The notes below the pieces were generated by a model that was not told where the DNA came from, ran no database searches, and worked only from the letters and a program-made list of their open reading frames with translations. Below are positions 7,448 to 16,729 of a DNA stretch of 64,000 nucleotides, piece after piece. Both the position numbers and the translations under genes were made by a program. Source of the stretch: Pseudomonas cichorii. GTDB lineage: Bacteria; Pseudomonadota; Gammaproteobacteria; Pseudomonadales; Pseudomonadaceae. Numbering within the stretch: the stretch's first letter is position 1; every line of letters begins with the position of its first letter. The DNA lies in assembly GCF_003700275.1 (NCBI RefSeq), contig NZ_RBRE01000064.1, positions 62,001 through 126,000 of the forward strand, read 5' to 3'.

Positions 7448-8500
7448 CTAGATCCCGCTCAATCCGTCCAGCAACGCCTGGTTCTGCTCGGCAGTACCAA
7501 TGCTGATCCGCAGGAACTGGGCGATCCGCTCCTGCTTGAAGTGACGCACGATAACGCCCTGCTCGCGCAGCTTCGCCGCCAGACCCGCCGCATCGTGTTG
7601 CGGGTGACGGGCAAAGATGAAGTTGGCCGCCGAAGGCAGTACTTCAAAACCCATCCCTTCCAGCTTCTCGACCAGGCCTTCGCGACTGGCGATCACTTGA
7701 TTGCGAGTCGACTCAAAGTGTTCGCGGTCCTCGAATGCAGCTGTCGCGCCAACAATCGCCAGACGATCCAGTGGATAGGAGTTGAAGCTGTTCTTGACCC
7801 GCTCCAGCGCCTCGATCAGGTCCGGATGCCCCACCGCAAACCCGACCCGCAGCCCGGCCAGCGAGCGCGACTTGGACAGCGTCTGGGTGACCAGCAGGTT
7901 CGGATAACGATCAACCAGCGCTATCGCAGTCTCGCCACCGAAGTCGACATACGCCTCATCGACCACTACCACCGAGTCAGGACTGGCCTTGACGATCTGC
8001 TCCACTGCTTCGAGCGGCAACAGGCAACCGGTAGGCGCGTTCGGGTTGGGGAAGATGATGCCCGCATTCGGCCTGGCGTAGTCGGCGACCCGGATCTGGA
8101 ACTGTTCGTCCAGGGCGACGGCATCGTACTCAATGCCGTACAGGCCGCAATACACCGGATAGAAGCTGTAGCTGATATCCGGGAACAGCAGCGGCTTGTC
8201 GTGCTGGAACAACGCATGAAAAATGTGCGCCAGCACTTCGTCGGAGCCATTGCCCAGAAACACCTGGCTGGCCTGTACACCGTAATACCCGGCAACCGCC
8301 TGCTTGAGCAGGTCGCTGTTGGGGTCCGGGTACAGACGCAGGTCATCGGTCAATGCCGCACGCATCGCCTCAAGCGCCTTGGGCGAAGGGCCGTACGGGT
8401 TTTCATTGGTATTGAGCTTGACCAGCTTGGTCAGCTTCGGCTGCTCGCCCGGCACATAAGGCACCAGACTGCTGACGAAAGGACTCCAGAATTTACTCAT
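7448..8500 (-). CDS. hisC: Histidinol-phosphate aminotransferase
   Basis: A 350-residue fold-type I PLP aminotransferase converting imidazole-acetol phosphate to histidinol phosphate in histidine synthesis. Family features: NENPYGPSPKAL near residue 31, the GNGSDEVL cofactor-phosphate site, NPNAPTGCLLP, the VVDEAYVDFGG block, the PLP lysine in TLSKSRSLAGLRVG and the terminal FLRISIGT. Its ATG overlaps the hisD stop by one base (TAATG), showing translational coupling. Confidence 0.95.
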   Translation of the reverse strand: MSKFWSPFVSSLVPYVPGEQPKLTKLVKLNTNENPYGPSPKALEAMRAALTDDLRLYPDPNSDLLKQAVAGYYGVQASQVFLGNGSDEVLAHIFHALFQHDKPLLFPDISYSFYPVYCGLYGIEYDAVALDEQFQIRVADYARPNAGIIFPNPNAPTGCLLPLEAVEQIVKASPDSVVVVDEAYVDFGGETAIALVDRYPNLLVTQTLSKSRSLAGLRVGFAVGHPDLIEALERVKNSFNSYPLDRLAIVGATAAFEDREHFESTRNQVIASREGLVEKLEGMGFEVLPSAANFIFARHPQHDAAGLAAKLREQGVIVRHFKQERIAQFLRISIGTAEQNQALLDGLSGI

Positions 8501-9846
8501 TACTTGCCTTCCTCTGTGCTGCCTGCTTTCCAGTCGGGATCAGTGATGCGGTACTCGGCACTGCGGGCATGCCCGGTCAGCGATTCGCCACGGGCCAGGA
8601 CCGAAGCGGTCTTGCCCAGTTCGGAGGCGCCCTGTGGCGAGCAGTAGATGATCGATGAGCGCTTCTGGAAGTCATAGACCCCCAGCGGTGATGAAAAACG
8701 TGCCGTGCCGGAAGTCGGCAGGACATGGTTCGGACCGGCGCAGTAGTCGCCAAGGGCCTCGGAAGTATGGCGCCCCATGAAAATCGCACCGGCGTGGCGG
8801 ATCTGCGGCAGCCAGGCCTCTGGATCGGCGACCGACAGCTCAAGGTGCTCTGGCGCAATACGGTTGGCCACATCGATGGCCTGTTGCATATCGGCAACCT
8901 TGATCAAGGCGCCACGACCATTGATCGAGGTTTCGACAATCGCGGCACGCTCCATGGTCGGCAACAGCCTGGTGATGCTGGCAGCAACCTTGTCGAGGAA
9001 TTCGGCATCGGGGCTGACCAGAATCGCCTGGGCATCTTCGTCATGCTCGGCCTGGGAGAAGAGGTCCATGGCAATCCAGTCGGGATCGGTCTGGCCATCG
9101 CACACCACAAGGATTTCCGAAGGGCCGGCAATCATGTCGATACCGACCTGACCAAAAACATGGCGCTTGGCGGTGGCGACATAAATATTGCCGGGACCAA
9201 CTACCTTATCTACCTGCGGCACGCTTTCAGTGCCGTATGCCAGAGCGGCAACCGCCTGCGCACCACCAATGGTGAAGACCCGATCAACACCGGCGATGCA
9301 GGCAGCAGCCAGTACCAGCTCGTTGATCTCGCCACGCGGGGTCGGCACGACCATGACCACTTCAGCCACACCGGCCACTTTGGCCGGGATTGCGTTCATC
9401 AGGACCGACGAAGGATAGGAAGCCTTGCCGCCCGGTACATACAGCCCGGCACGATCCAGCGGCGTGACTTTCTGGCCAAGCACCGTGCCATCGGCCTCGG
9501 TGTAGCTCCAGGAGTCCTGCTTCTGTTTCTCGTGATAGCTGCGCACGCGGGCAGCAGCCGTTTCCAGGGCCTGACGCTGCGCAGGGGAAATGCGTGTCAG
9601 CGCCAGCTCAAGGCGCTCGCGAGGCAGGATGAGGTCAGCCATCGACGCCACTTGCAGGCCATCGAAACGCTCGGTGAACTCGACCAGGGCTGCGTCACCA
9701 CGCTCACGCACCGCCTTGATGATGTCGAGCACACGCTGGTTGACCGAATCGTCAGACACACTTTCCCAGCTCAGCAGATGATCCAGATGTCGTGCGAAAT
9801 CCGGATCGGTAGCGTCGAGTCGGCGTATTGCAGTGGCAGTGGTCAT
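8500..9846 (-). CDS. hisD: Histidinol dehydrogenase
   Basis: A 448-residue Zn-dependent enzyme performing the last two NAD-linked oxidations from histidinol to histidine. Recognised by VPGGKASYPSSVLMNAIPAK, GGAQAVAALAYGTE, GPGNIYVATAKR, GPSEILV, and the metal/base residues in FSQAEHDEDAQ and NHVLPTSGTARFSS. I chose ATG 9844-9846 (MTTATAIRRLDATD); an upstream in-frame ATG at 9885 lies inside a hairpin and is unlikely. It is followed directly by hisC and lies downstream of hisG. Confidence 0.95.
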   Translation of the reverse strand: MTTATAIRRLDATDPDFARHLDHLLSWESVSDDSVNQRVLDIIKAVRERGDAALVEFTERFDGLQVASMADLILPRERLELALTRISPAQRQALETAAARVRSYHEKQKQDSWSYTEADGTVLGQKVTPLDRAGLYVPGGKASYPSSVLMNAIPAKVAGVAEVVMVVPTPRGEINELVLAAACIAGVDRVFTIGGAQAVAALAYGTESVPQVDKVVGPGNIYVATAKRHVFGQVGIDMIAGPSEILVVCDGQTDPDWIAMDLFSQAEHDEDAQAILVSPDAEFLDKVAASITRLLPTMERAAIVETSINGRGALIKVADMQQAIDVANRIAPEHLELSVADPEAWLPQIRHAGAIFMGRHTSEALGDYCAGPNHVLPTSGTARFSSPLGVYDFQKRSSIIYCSPQGASELGKTASVLARGESLTGHARSAEYRITDPDWKAGSTEEGK

Positions 9847-9873
9847 AGCGGAGATCTCAATAAGTGGCGGATG

Positions 9874-9917
9874 CTCAGGTGCCATAAGCTACCAAGCTAT
9901 CCGCGCAGGCACCTGAG
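9874..9917. terminator. Hairpin in the hisG-hisD gap
   Basis: A perfect 10-bp inverted repeat, CTCAGGTGCC (9874-9883) and GGCACCTGAG (9908-9917), around a 24-nt loop. It lies in the 124-bp space between the hisG stop and the hisD start. No U-tract follows on the minus strand, so it is an attenuator or mRNA-processing candidate rather than a classical terminator. Confidence 0.45.
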
Positions 9918-9970
9918 AAATTTGGCTATGACACGGATAGCTGGACGCGACTCAAGGCCGCGCGATCGGA

Positions 9971-10606
9971 TCAGCCGCGGTGTCGCGACTCCACTGCCTT
10001 GCGCAGGGTGTCGATGAGCGCCTGGATGCGCGCATGCTGCATTTTCATGGAAGCCTTGTTCACCACCAGCCGCGAACTGATGGTTGCGATCAGCTCCTGA
10101 GGCTCAAGACCGTTGGCCCGCAAGGTATTGCCGGTATCGACCACGTCGATGATCTTGTCGGCCAGGCCGATCAGCGGTGCCAGCTCCATCGAACCATACA
10201 GCTTGATGATATCGACCTGACGGCCCTGTTCGGCGTAGTAGCGCTTGGCGACATTCACGAACTTGGTCGCCACCCGCAGGCGGCCCTTGGGCTCTACTGC
10301 GCCGATGGCTCCAGCGGTCATGAGCTTGCACTGGGCAATCTGCAGATCCAGAGGCTCATACAGCCCCTGGCCGCTGTACTCCATCAACACATCCTTGCCC
10401 GCGACACCAAGATCGGCAGCGCCATGCTCGACATAGGTCGGCACATCGGTAGCGCGCACGATCAACAGGCGCACATCGGCCTGGGTCGTGGGGATGATCA
10501 GCTTGCGGCTCTTGTCCGGATTCTCGGTCGGCACAATGCCCGCTTCAGCAAGAAGCGGCAGTGTATCGTCGAGGATACGGCCCTTGGACAGTGCGATGGT
10601 CAACAT
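9971..10606 (-). CDS. hisG: ATP phosphoribosyltransferase, short form
   Basis: A 211-residue catalytic subunit that couples ATP and PRPP in the first step of histidine synthesis. It opens MLTIALSKGRILDDTLPLL and contains the PRPP-binding VDTGNTLRANGL segment. The length shows it is the short HisG_S form, lacking the regulatory C-terminal domain; such enzymes need HisZ, which is not in the window. It lies downstream of murA on the same strand. Confidence 0.95.
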   Translation of the reverse strand: MLTIALSKGRILDDTLPLLAEAGIVPTENPDKSRKLIIPTTQADVRLLIVRATDVPTYVEHGAADLGVAGKDVLMEYSGQGLYEPLDLQIAQCKLMTAGAIGAVEPKGRLRVATKFVNVAKRYYAEQGRQVDIIKLYGSMELAPLIGLADKIIDVVDTGNTLRANGLEPQELIATISSRLVVNKASMKMQHARIQALIDTLRKAVESRHRG

Positions 10607-10722
10607 GGAAAACGTAAGTCCTTATCAGGAAACTTTTGCCCTGGGCAAATGGCCCGGAACAACACTTGAGCCCGACACGGCAGGCTCAAGGTGAAACGAA
10701 TCAGAAAATCACACCGGCAACT

Positions 10723-10744
10723 CCACTGCCCCGCAAGGCAGTGG
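10723..10744 (-). terminator. Hairpin after murA
   Basis: CCACTGCC (10723-10730) pairs with GGCAGTGG (10737-10744) around six bases, 12 nt beyond the murA stop on the minus strand. There is no clear U-tract, so termination may be partial, leaving hisG reachable by readthrough. Confidence 0.4.
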
Positions 10745-10756
10745 AATCACATGTTA

Positions 10757-12022
10757 CTAGCCCGGAACGCGGCGGATTTTAGCGCCCAGCATTTGCAGCT
10801 TCTCTTCGATGCACTCGTAACCACGGTCTATGTGGTAGATGCGATCGATCAGGGTATCGCCCTGGGCAACCAGTGCCGAGATTACCAGACTGGCCGATGC
10901 ACGCAGGTCGGTCGCCATTACTGGCGCGCCCTTGAGCACTTCGGTACCGGTCACGATTGCCGTATTACCTTCGACCTGGATCTGCGCGCCCATGCGATGC
11001 ATTTCATAGACATGCATGAAGCGGTTTTCAAAGATGGTCTCGATAACCGCACCGGTGCCTTCAGCAATCGCATTGAGCGAGATGAACTGCGCCTGCATGT
11101 CGGTCGGGAACGCCGGATAAGGCGCGGTACGCACGTTGACCGCCTTCGGGCGCTTGCCGTGCATGTTCAGCTCGATCCAGTCGTTGCCGCTGGTGATTTC
11201 GGCACCGGCTTCCTGAAGCTTGAGCAATACCGCTTCGAGGATCGTCGGATCGGTGTCCTTGACCTTGACACGGCCACCGGTGGCAGCAGCGGCAACCAGG
11301 TAAGTACCGGTTTCGATACGGTCCGGCATGACCTTGTAGGTGGCGGAACCCAGGCGCTTAACGCCATCGATGGTGATGGTATCGGTACCGGCACCCTGGA
11401 TTTTCGCACCCATGGCGATCAGGAAGTTCGCCAGATCGACCACTTCAGGCTCACGGGCGGCGTTCTGCAGAACGCTGCGGCCGTTTGCCAGACTGGCGGC
11501 CATCATGATGTTCTCGGTACCGGTCACGCTCACGGTATCGAAGAAGAAGTTGGCGCCACGCAGGCCGCCTTCAGGCGCCTTGGCCTTGATGTAGCCGCCT
11601 TCGACGTCAATGATTGCGCCCATGGCCTCAAGACCACGGATGTGCAGGTCGACCGGACGCGAACCGATGGCACAGCCACCCGGCAGCGCGACTTCAGCCT
11701 CGCCGAAACGGGCAACCATCGGACCCAGTACCAGGATCGACGCACGCATGGTTTTCACCAGTTCGTACGGTGCGACCAGTGTCTTGATAGTGCGCGGGTC
11801 GATCTCGACGCTGAGCTTTTCGTCGATGACAGGCTCGATGCCCATCCGGCCGAACAGCTCGATCATGGTGGTGATGTCGTGCAGGTGCGGCAGGTTCTGG
11901 ACGGTTACCGGCCCATCAGCCAGCAGCGTTGCCGAGAGAATCGGCAGGGCGGAGTTCTTTGCCCCGGAAATGCGAATTTCGCCATCAAGACGAACGCCGC
12001 CGGTAATAATCAATTTATCCAT
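10757..12022 (-). CDS. murA: UDP-N-acetylglucosamine 1-carboxyvinyltransferase
   Basis: A 421-residue enzyme transferring enolpyruvate from PEP to UDP-GlcNAc, the first committed step of peptidoglycan synthesis and the target of fosfomycin. It begins MDKLIITGGVRLDGEIRISGAKN. The catalytic Cys is present at about 117 in LPGGCAIGSRP, which predicts normal fosfomycin binding. ATG 12020-12022 chosen; the upstream in-frame extension runs into ibaG. The ibaG-murA pairing is conserved in gamma-proteobacteria. Confidence 0.96.
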   Translation of the reverse strand: MDKLIITGGVRLDGEIRISGAKNSALPILSATLLADGPVTVQNLPHLHDITTMIELFGRMGIEPVIDEKLSVEIDPRTIKTLVAPYELVKTMRASILVLGPMVARFGEAEVALPGGCAIGSRPVDLHIRGLEAMGAIIDVEGGYIKAKAPEGGLRGANFFFDTVSVTGTENIMMAASLANGRSVLQNAAREPEVVDLANFLIAMGAKIQGAGTDTITIDGVKRLGSATYKVMPDRIETGTYLVAAAATGGRVKVKDTDPTILEAVLLKLQEAGAEITSGNDWIELNMHGKRPKAVNVRTAPYPAFPTDMQAQFISLNAIAEGTGAVIETIFENRFMHVYEMHRMGAQIQVEGNTAIVTGTEVLKGAPVMATDLRASASLVISALVAQGDTLIDRIYHIDRGYECIEEKLQMLGAKIRRVPG

Positions 12023-12045
12023 TAGAATCTCGACACCAAAGTGGC

Positions 12046-12285
12046 TCAGGTGCGCTCGGCCCAGGCAGCGCGGCTGAAAAATTTCATAGTGACCGCGTGG
12101 ATACTGCCGTCGGCAATCCAAGGGTTCAGATGGGCATAGATGTGTTGCTGACGCTTGACGGGGCTCAGGCTGGCCATCTCGTCACTGATGATGTTCAGCT
12201 GGAAATTGCAGCCTTGGCCTTCAACTTCCACCTGGATTTCGGGCAGCTTTCCTTCAAGGAAGCTCTTAACTTCTACAGCCTGCAT
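12046..12285 (-). CDS. ibaG: BolA-family protein IbaG
   Basis: A 79-residue BolA-like protein (class II KH-like fold), expected to work with monothiol glutaredoxins in iron-sulfur trafficking or acid stress. Family signs are the EIQVEVEGQGCNFQL core, SLSPVKRQQHIYAHLNPWI and the terminal HAVTMKFFS. ATG 12283-12285 gives the normal MQAVEVKSFL start. It lies 23 bp before murA, consistent with a shared transcript. Confidence 0.92.
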   Translation of the reverse strand: MQAVEVKSFLEGKLPEIQVEVEGQGCNFQLNIISDEMASLSPVKRQQHIYAHLNPWIADGSIHAVTMKFFSRAAWAERT

Positions 12286-12331
12286 GCTTAACCTCGATCG
12301 GCGCCCTGTGCGCGCGGGTCGGCCATGATAC

Positions 12332-12386
12332 AAAAAAGCCCATGCTATGCGAACCCCAACGACGGGGTGCCAGACAAAGGGCTTTT
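12332..12386 (-). terminator. Terminator at the end of the mla operon
   Basis: On the minus strand AAAAGCCC (12386-12379) pairs with GGGCTTTTTT (12341-12332), with a nested ACCCC/GGGGT hairpin (12353-12357, 12364-12368) inside. The outer arm ends in T6. It lies 14 bp beyond the mlaB stop. Confidence 0.7.
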
Positions 12387-12399
12387 CCGATAACGGCTA

Positions 12400-12705
12400 T
12401 TAATGAATATTCAAAAGCTCGGTCAGTCCGGATACCTGGGCAATTTCCCGCATATCTTCCGGCAGCGACTGCACGCTGAGCGACTTGCCCGCATCCCTGG
12501 CGTCGCGCATGAACGCCAGCAACAGGGCCAGGCCCACGCTGCTGGACTTCACGACGCCAGAGCAGTCGAGCACCAGATTCGGTGCATCGCTGGACTTGAT
12601 AAGGGCCGCGCCCTGCTTGCGCAGTTGCGGCCCGCTGCGGTAGTCGAGCACGCCCGTCAGCTGTAATTGCCCCGGCGAACCGAAACGTACGGCAGACTCG
12701 CTCAT
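12400..12705 (-). CDS. mlaB: Lipid asymmetry maintenance protein MlaB (STAS domain)
   Basis: A 101-residue cytoplasmic STAS-domain protein that binds and stabilises the MlaF ATPase in the MlaFEDB inner-membrane complex. The sequence shows the STAS pattern LVLDCSGVVKSSSVGLALLLAFM, with the conserved Asp/Ser region near residues 48-55. Its ATG overlaps the mlaC stop by four bases. It is the last gene of mlaFEDCB and a terminator follows. Confidence 0.9.
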   Translation of the reverse strand: MSESAVRFGSPGQLQLTGVLDYRSGPQLRKQGAALIKSSDAPNLVLDCSGVVKSSSVGLALLLAFMRDARDAGKSLSVQSLPEDMREIAQVSGLTELLNIH

Positions 12706-13355
12706 TGAGCCGCCTTCTGCGCAGCTTCGTTGGTCACTTCCTTGGCCTTGGCGACTTCACCCGCCCAGCCATCGATGGTTTTATCCAGGTCGTTGCCATT
12801 ACGCTGCATGGCATCGGCGAACTGATCGCGGAACAGCTTGCCGATGTTGATGCCATTGAGGATAACGTTACGCACCTTCCAGTCACCGTTGACCTTCTCA
12901 AGGGTGTAGGAAACCGGATAGACCACGCCGTTGTTGCCTTTTACCTGCATGTCGACGCTGGTGCGATCCGCACCTTCATCCTTGGCTGGCGATACGGTAA
13001 TGCCCTGATTGTTGTATTCCAGCAGTGCATTGCCATAGAACTGCATCAGGCTGCGCTTGAAGTTTTCCTGGAAACGCTGCATCTGCTCAGGCGAAGCCTT
13101 GCGCGAGTACTTGACGGTCATGATGCTTCTGGAAATGCCGTCGGCATCCACCACCGGGCCAACGATGCGGTTCAAGGCATCGTAAAAAGCACTTGGGTTG
13201 GCTTTGTACTGCTCTCTGTTGCTGGCCAGATCGCTCAGCAATTCCTTGGTGGTGCGATCAACCAGATCATGAGCGGACGGAGTCGTCGCAGCATTTGCCA
13301 TCATGGGCAGCACGGCCAGCAATACCAGCAGACCACGGCGCAGGATAGAAATCAT
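12702..13355 (-). CDS. mlaC: Periplasmic phospholipid-binding protein MlaC
   Basis: A 217-residue soluble carrier that shuttles phospholipids between the outer-membrane MlaA complex and MlaFEDB. A Sec signal peptide (residues 1-22, VLPMMANA then A) precedes a Tol_Tol_Ttg2 domain with RIVGPVVDADGISRSIM and MLQFYGNALLEYN-like stretches. Known in Pseudomonas as Ttg2D. It lies 10 bp downstream of mlaD. Confidence 0.93.
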   Translation of the reverse strand: MISILRRGLLVLLAVLPMMANAATTPSAHDLVDRTTKELLSDLASNREQYKANPSAFYDALNRIVGPVVDADGISRSIMTVKYSRKASPEQMQRFQENFKRSLMQFYGNALLEYNNQGITVSPAKDEGADRTSVDMQVKGNNGVVYPVSYTLEKVNGDWKVRNVILNGINIGKLFRDQFADAMQRNGNDLDKTIDGWAGEVAKAKEVTNEAAQKAAQ

Positions 13356-13365
13356 TTAAAGCTCC

Positions 13366-13833
13366 TCATTTGGCTTCTTTACTCACGGTATTGAGCAGGA
13401 ATTTCCCGATCAGGTCTTCCAGCACAAGCGATGACTGCGTGTCATGGATCGTACTTCCATCCTTGAGCAGAGCCTGGTCACCGCCCACGCTGATACCAAT
13501 GTATTTTTCACCCAGCAAGCCTGCGGTCAGGATCGATGCAGTCGAATCCAAAGGCAGGTTATCCACCTTCTTTTCAATCTCCAGCGTTACACGACCGGTG
13601 AAAGTGTCACGATCCAGATCGATTGCCGTTACCCGGCCAATCGGGACACCCGCCATGCTTACCTTGGCTCTGACAGTCAAACCGGCGATATTGTCGAAAT
13701 AAGCGTAAAGTTTATAGCTGTCATTGGTCGCACTGGCGCTCAAGCCGCTGACACGCAGGGCGAGCAATAGCAAAGCCAGTATCCCGGCCAGCAGGAACAG
13801 GCCGACACCGGTTTCGATTGCACGGTTTTGCAT
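13366..13833 (-). CDS. mlaD: MCE-domain lipid-binding protein MlaD
   Basis: A 155-residue inner-membrane protein with one N-terminal transmembrane helix (about 8-28) and one periplasmic MCE domain (FDNIAGLTVRAKVSMAGVPIGRV, GEKYIGIS). It forms the hexameric ring that passes phospholipids through its pore to or from MlaC. Its start shares one base with the mlaE stop. Confidence 0.95.
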   Translation of the reverse strand: MQNRAIETGVGLFLLAGILALLLLALRVSGLSASATNDSYKLYAYFDNIAGLTVRAKVSMAGVPIGRVTAIDLDRDTFTGRVTLEIEKKVDNLPLDSTASILTAGLLGEKYIGISVGGDQALLKDGSTIHDTQSSLVLEDLIGKFLLNTVSKEAK

Positions 13834-14630
13834 CAGAAATCTCCAAACATCAAGGCGGTGAGAATAAAGTCCAGGCCCAGCACTGCCAGCGAGGCATACA
13901 CAACTGTTTTGGTCGTGGCGCGGCTGATACCTTCTGAAGTGGGCTCACAGTCATAACCCTGGAAAACAGCGATCCAGGTCACCACGAAGGCAAAGACGAC
14001 ACTTTTGAGAACACCATTGAGCACATCATTGGTGAAGGAAACGCTGCTCTGCATGTTCGCCCAGAAGGAGCCTTCATAGACGCCCAGCCAGTCGATGGCC
14101 ACCCACGAGCCACCCCAGATTCCGACCACACTGAATATGATCGCCAGCAGCGGCAGGGAAATGAACCCGGCCCACAGGCGTGGCGCGATGATGTACTTGA
14201 GAGGATCGACACCGATCATCTCCAGGCTCGACAACTGCTCGGTGGACTTCATGTTGCCGATTTCCGCAGTCAGTGCAGAACCGGCACGCCCGGCGAACAA
14301 CAGCGCCGAAACCACCGGCCCCAGTTCACGCAGCAGGGTCAGGGCCACCATCTGGCCAACAGCCTGCTCCGAGCCGTACTTGGTCAGAATGCTGAACCCC
14401 TGAAGCGCCAGTACCATGCCGATGAACATACCGGACACGACAATGATGACCAGGGACATCACGCCCACGGAATACAGTTGCTTGATCAATAGCGAGAAAC
14501 TGCCACCAATCCCGCCACGCCCCACCAGGGCATGACCCAGGAATATGCCGGATCGCCCCAGCACGGTAACAATATCAATGGCCGCGCGCCCAAACAGGCG
14601 GACCCGCTCCAACAATGACTTATTGCGCAT
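13833..14630 (-). CDS. mlaE: MlaE family lipid ABC transporter permease
   Basis: A 265-residue permease with about five to six transmembrane segments. It contains the MlaE hallmark ELGPVVSALLFAGRAGSALTAEIG-type loop and the C-terminal GYDCEPTSEGISRATTKTVV segment that contacts the ATPase. It forms the membrane core of MlaFEDB and shares one base with mlaF upstream and one with mlaD downstream. Confidence 0.95.
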   Translation of the reverse strand: MRNKSLLERVRLFGRAAIDIVTVLGRSGIFLGHALVGRGGIGGSFSLLIKQLYSVGVMSLVIIVVSGMFIGMVLALQGFSILTKYGSEQAVGQMVALTLLRELGPVVSALLFAGRAGSALTAEIGNMKSTEQLSSLEMIGVDPLKYIIAPRLWAGFISLPLLAIIFSVVGIWGGSWVAIDWLGVYEGSFWANMQSSVSFTNDVLNGVLKSVVFAFVVTWIAVFQGYDCEPTSEGISRATTKTVVYASLAVLGLDFILTALMFGDF

Positions 14631-15439
14631 CAGCGCTTCCCCAAAAGATCTTCACGAAAATCCGTTGCCGGAAAGTGAAACGGAACGGGGCCATCCGGCT
14701 CGCCGGTCATGAACTGACGAATACGCGGGTTATCCGACGACATCAGTTCCTGTGGCGTACCCTGCCCCAATACCTGGCCATCGCCGACAACGTACAGGTA
14801 ATCCGCAATGCTGGCAGTCTCGGTGAGATCATGAGACACCACGATGCTGGTAATCCCCAGGGCATCGTTGAGCAAGCGGATCAAGCGCACCAGAACGCCC
14901 ATGGCAATCGGGTCCTGCCCGACAAAGGGTTCGTCGTACATGAGGATCTGCGGATCGAGAGCGATTGCGCGGGCCAGTGCCACACGACGCTTCATGCCGC
15001 CGGACAACTCGTCGGGCATCAGTTCCAGGGCGCCACGCAATCCCACTGCCTGCAATTTGAGCAGGACAATGTCGCGAATCATCTCTTCCGGCAATTCGGT
15101 ATGAACGCGCAAGGGAAATGCAACGTTCTCGAACACGTCCAGATCGGTGAACAGCGCACCACTCTGAAACAGCACCCCCATGTGCTTGCGGGCATCGAAC
15201 AGGTCGCTGCGAGACAGCGTGGGAAGGTTCTGGCCGTTGACCCAGACTTCGCCCTCGCTTGGCCGCAACTGCGCGCCCATCAGACGCAACAAGGTAGTCT
15301 TGCCGCAGCCCGAAGGCCCCATGATCCCGGTGACCTTGCCTTTGGGGATACGAATATCGACATTACTGAATATGCTGCGCGTGCCGCGTTTGAAGGACAC
15401 TCCTTTCAACTCGACCGCATAGGCGTCATCGGCGCTCAT
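14630..15439 (-). CDS. mlaF: Phospholipid transport ATP-binding protein MlaF
   Basis: A 269-residue ABC ATPase powering the Mla phospholipid pathway. Walker A GPSGCGKTT (about 42), Q-loop VLFQSGALFTDLDVFENVAFP, signature LSGGMKRRVALARA, Walker B LMYDEPFVGQDP and the switch SHDLTE are all present. It is the first gene of the five-gene operon; GGAG lies just before the ATG. Confidence 0.95.
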   Translation of the reverse strand: MSADDAYAVELKGVSFKRGTRSIFSNVDIRIPKGKVTGIMGPSGCGKTTLLRLMGAQLRPSEGEVWVNGQNLPTLSRSDLFDARKHMGVLFQSGALFTDLDVFENVAFPLRVHTELPEEMIRDIVLLKLQAVGLRGALELMPDELSGGMKRRVALARAIALDPQILMYDEPFVGQDPIAMGVLVRLIRLLNDALGITSIVVSHDLTETASIADYLYVVGDGQVLGQGTPQELMSSDNPRIRQFMTGEPDGPVPFHFPATDFREDLLGKR

Positions 15440-15754
15440 CTAAACTCCTTGCGATACAGCCTATCCCTTCTTCTGCCGGGCTCTCGGGGAGACAGACGGC
15501 ATGGGCGGGCCGAACAAGCGGCGAACTATATCACCGCAGCGATGCGCCACCCAAGAAGAGAACCTGTTTGTTGGATGCCCTGACAAGCCGTGCAGACACC
15601 ATACATATGGCGAAATGGCTCTCAGAACAGCCTTGCAATACCTGTAAAAAGCTGAGCAAACCGCACAGAACACAAGACCATGACGATCAGACGTGAGGGA
15701 ATCGTACATTACCGCTATAATCGCCGCCTTTCAGCAAGCCGACTAATTCAAGAT
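15440..15754. other. Divergent mlaF-kdsD intergenic region
   Basis: 315 bp with no credible gene. It must hold promoters for the leftward mla operon and the rightward kdsD-lpt operon. The only element I can place is the kdsD -10 box near its right end; one short open frame at 15680 is simply the upstream extension of kdsD. Confidence 0.6.
15716..15721 (+). promoter_or_regulatory. Probable -10 box of the kdsD promoter
   Basis: A perfect TATAAT at 15716-15721, 34 bp upstream of the kdsD ATG. The hexamer 17 nt upstream (15693-15698, GTGAGG) is a poor -35. This supports the start at 15755, because the longer frame beginning at 15680 would start upstream of the promoter. Confidence 0.5.
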
Positions 15755-16729
15755 ATGAGCCGATCCAGCGCCCTGACTCAATCCGCGCAACGAACCATCC
15801 GCCTCGAAATGGAAGCCATACAAGGCTTGCTTGGCCATCTCGATGCCGATTTCGTGCGGGCGTGCGAAATGATTCTTGCCAGCAAGGGCCGCGTCGTAGT
15901 GGTCGGCATGGGCAAGTCCGGGCACATCGGCAGAAAGATCGCCGCGACCCTGGCAAGCACCGGCACGACCTCGTACTTCGTCCATCCGGCCGAAGCCAGC
16001 CATGGTGACATGGGCATGATTACCCGCGATGACATCATTCTGGCGCTGTCCAATTCCGGCACGACCAATGAAATCGTCACCCTGCTGCCGCTGATCAAAC
16101 GCCTGGGCATCAGAATGATCAGCCTGACCGGCAATCCGGCCTCGGTTCTGGCCAGGGCCGCCGACGTCAACCTCAACGTCCAGGTGGAACACGAAGCCTG
16201 CCCACTGAATCTGGCCCCCACTTCCTCGACAACTGCGGCGCTGGTAATGGGCGACGCCCTGGCCGTTGCGCTGCTTGAGGCCCGCGGCTTCACTGCCGAA
16301 GACTTCGCCTTCTCGCACCCCGGTGGTGCGCTGGGCCGCCGCCTGCTATTGAAAGTCGAAAACGTCATGCACACCGGCGATGCCCTGCCCAAGGTGCTGC
16401 GCGGAACACCGCTGCGCGACGCCCTGCTGGAAATGACCCGCAAGGGCCTGGGCATGACGGCAATCATCGATACCGACGGCAAACTGGCCGGTATCTTTAC
16501 CGACGGTGATCTGCGTCGCACGCTGGATCGCCCCATCGATATCCGCGAAACCACCATCGATGAAGTCATGACCGTTCACGGCAAAACCGCCCGCGCAGAC
16601 ATGCTCGCCGCCGAAGCCCTGAAGATCATGGAGGATCACAAGATCAGCGCGCTGATCGTCGTCGATCCCAATGACCAGCCGCTGGGCGCATTCAATCTGC
16701 AGGACCTGCTGCGCGCGGGTGTCATGTAA
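15755..16729 (+). CDS. kdsD: Arabinose-5-phosphate isomerase
   Basis: A 324-residue enzyme interconverting ribulose-5-P and arabinose-5-P, the first step to the LPS sugar Kdo. The SIS domain (about 40-175) shows VVVGMGKSGHIGRKIAATLASTGTTSYFVHPAEASHGD and LALSNSGTTNE; a pair of CBS domains follows (about 205-324, with FTDGDLRRTLD). The stop overlaps the ATG of the kdsC remnant by one base, the normal kdsD-kdsC coupling. Confidence 0.95.
   Translation: MSRSSALTQSAQRTIRLEMEAIQGLLGHLDADFVRACEMILASKGRVVVVGMGKSGHIGRKIAATLASTGTTSYFVHPAEASHGDMGMITRDDIILALSNSGTTNEIVTLLPLIKRLGIRMISLTGNPASVLARAADVNLNVQVEHEACPLNLAPTSSTTAALVMGDALAVALLEARGFTAEDFAFSHPGGALGRRLLLKVENVMHTGDALPKVLRGTPLRDALLEMTRKGLGMTAIIDTDGKLAGIFTDGDLRRTLDRPIDIRETTIDEVMTVHGKTARADMLAAEALKIMEDHKISALIVVDPNDQPLGAFNLQDLLRAGVM

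Noticed and set aside
10691..12025. 444-codon plus-strand frame opposite murA
   Set aside because: Mirror of murA, which carries the catalytic Cys and full-length family pattern.
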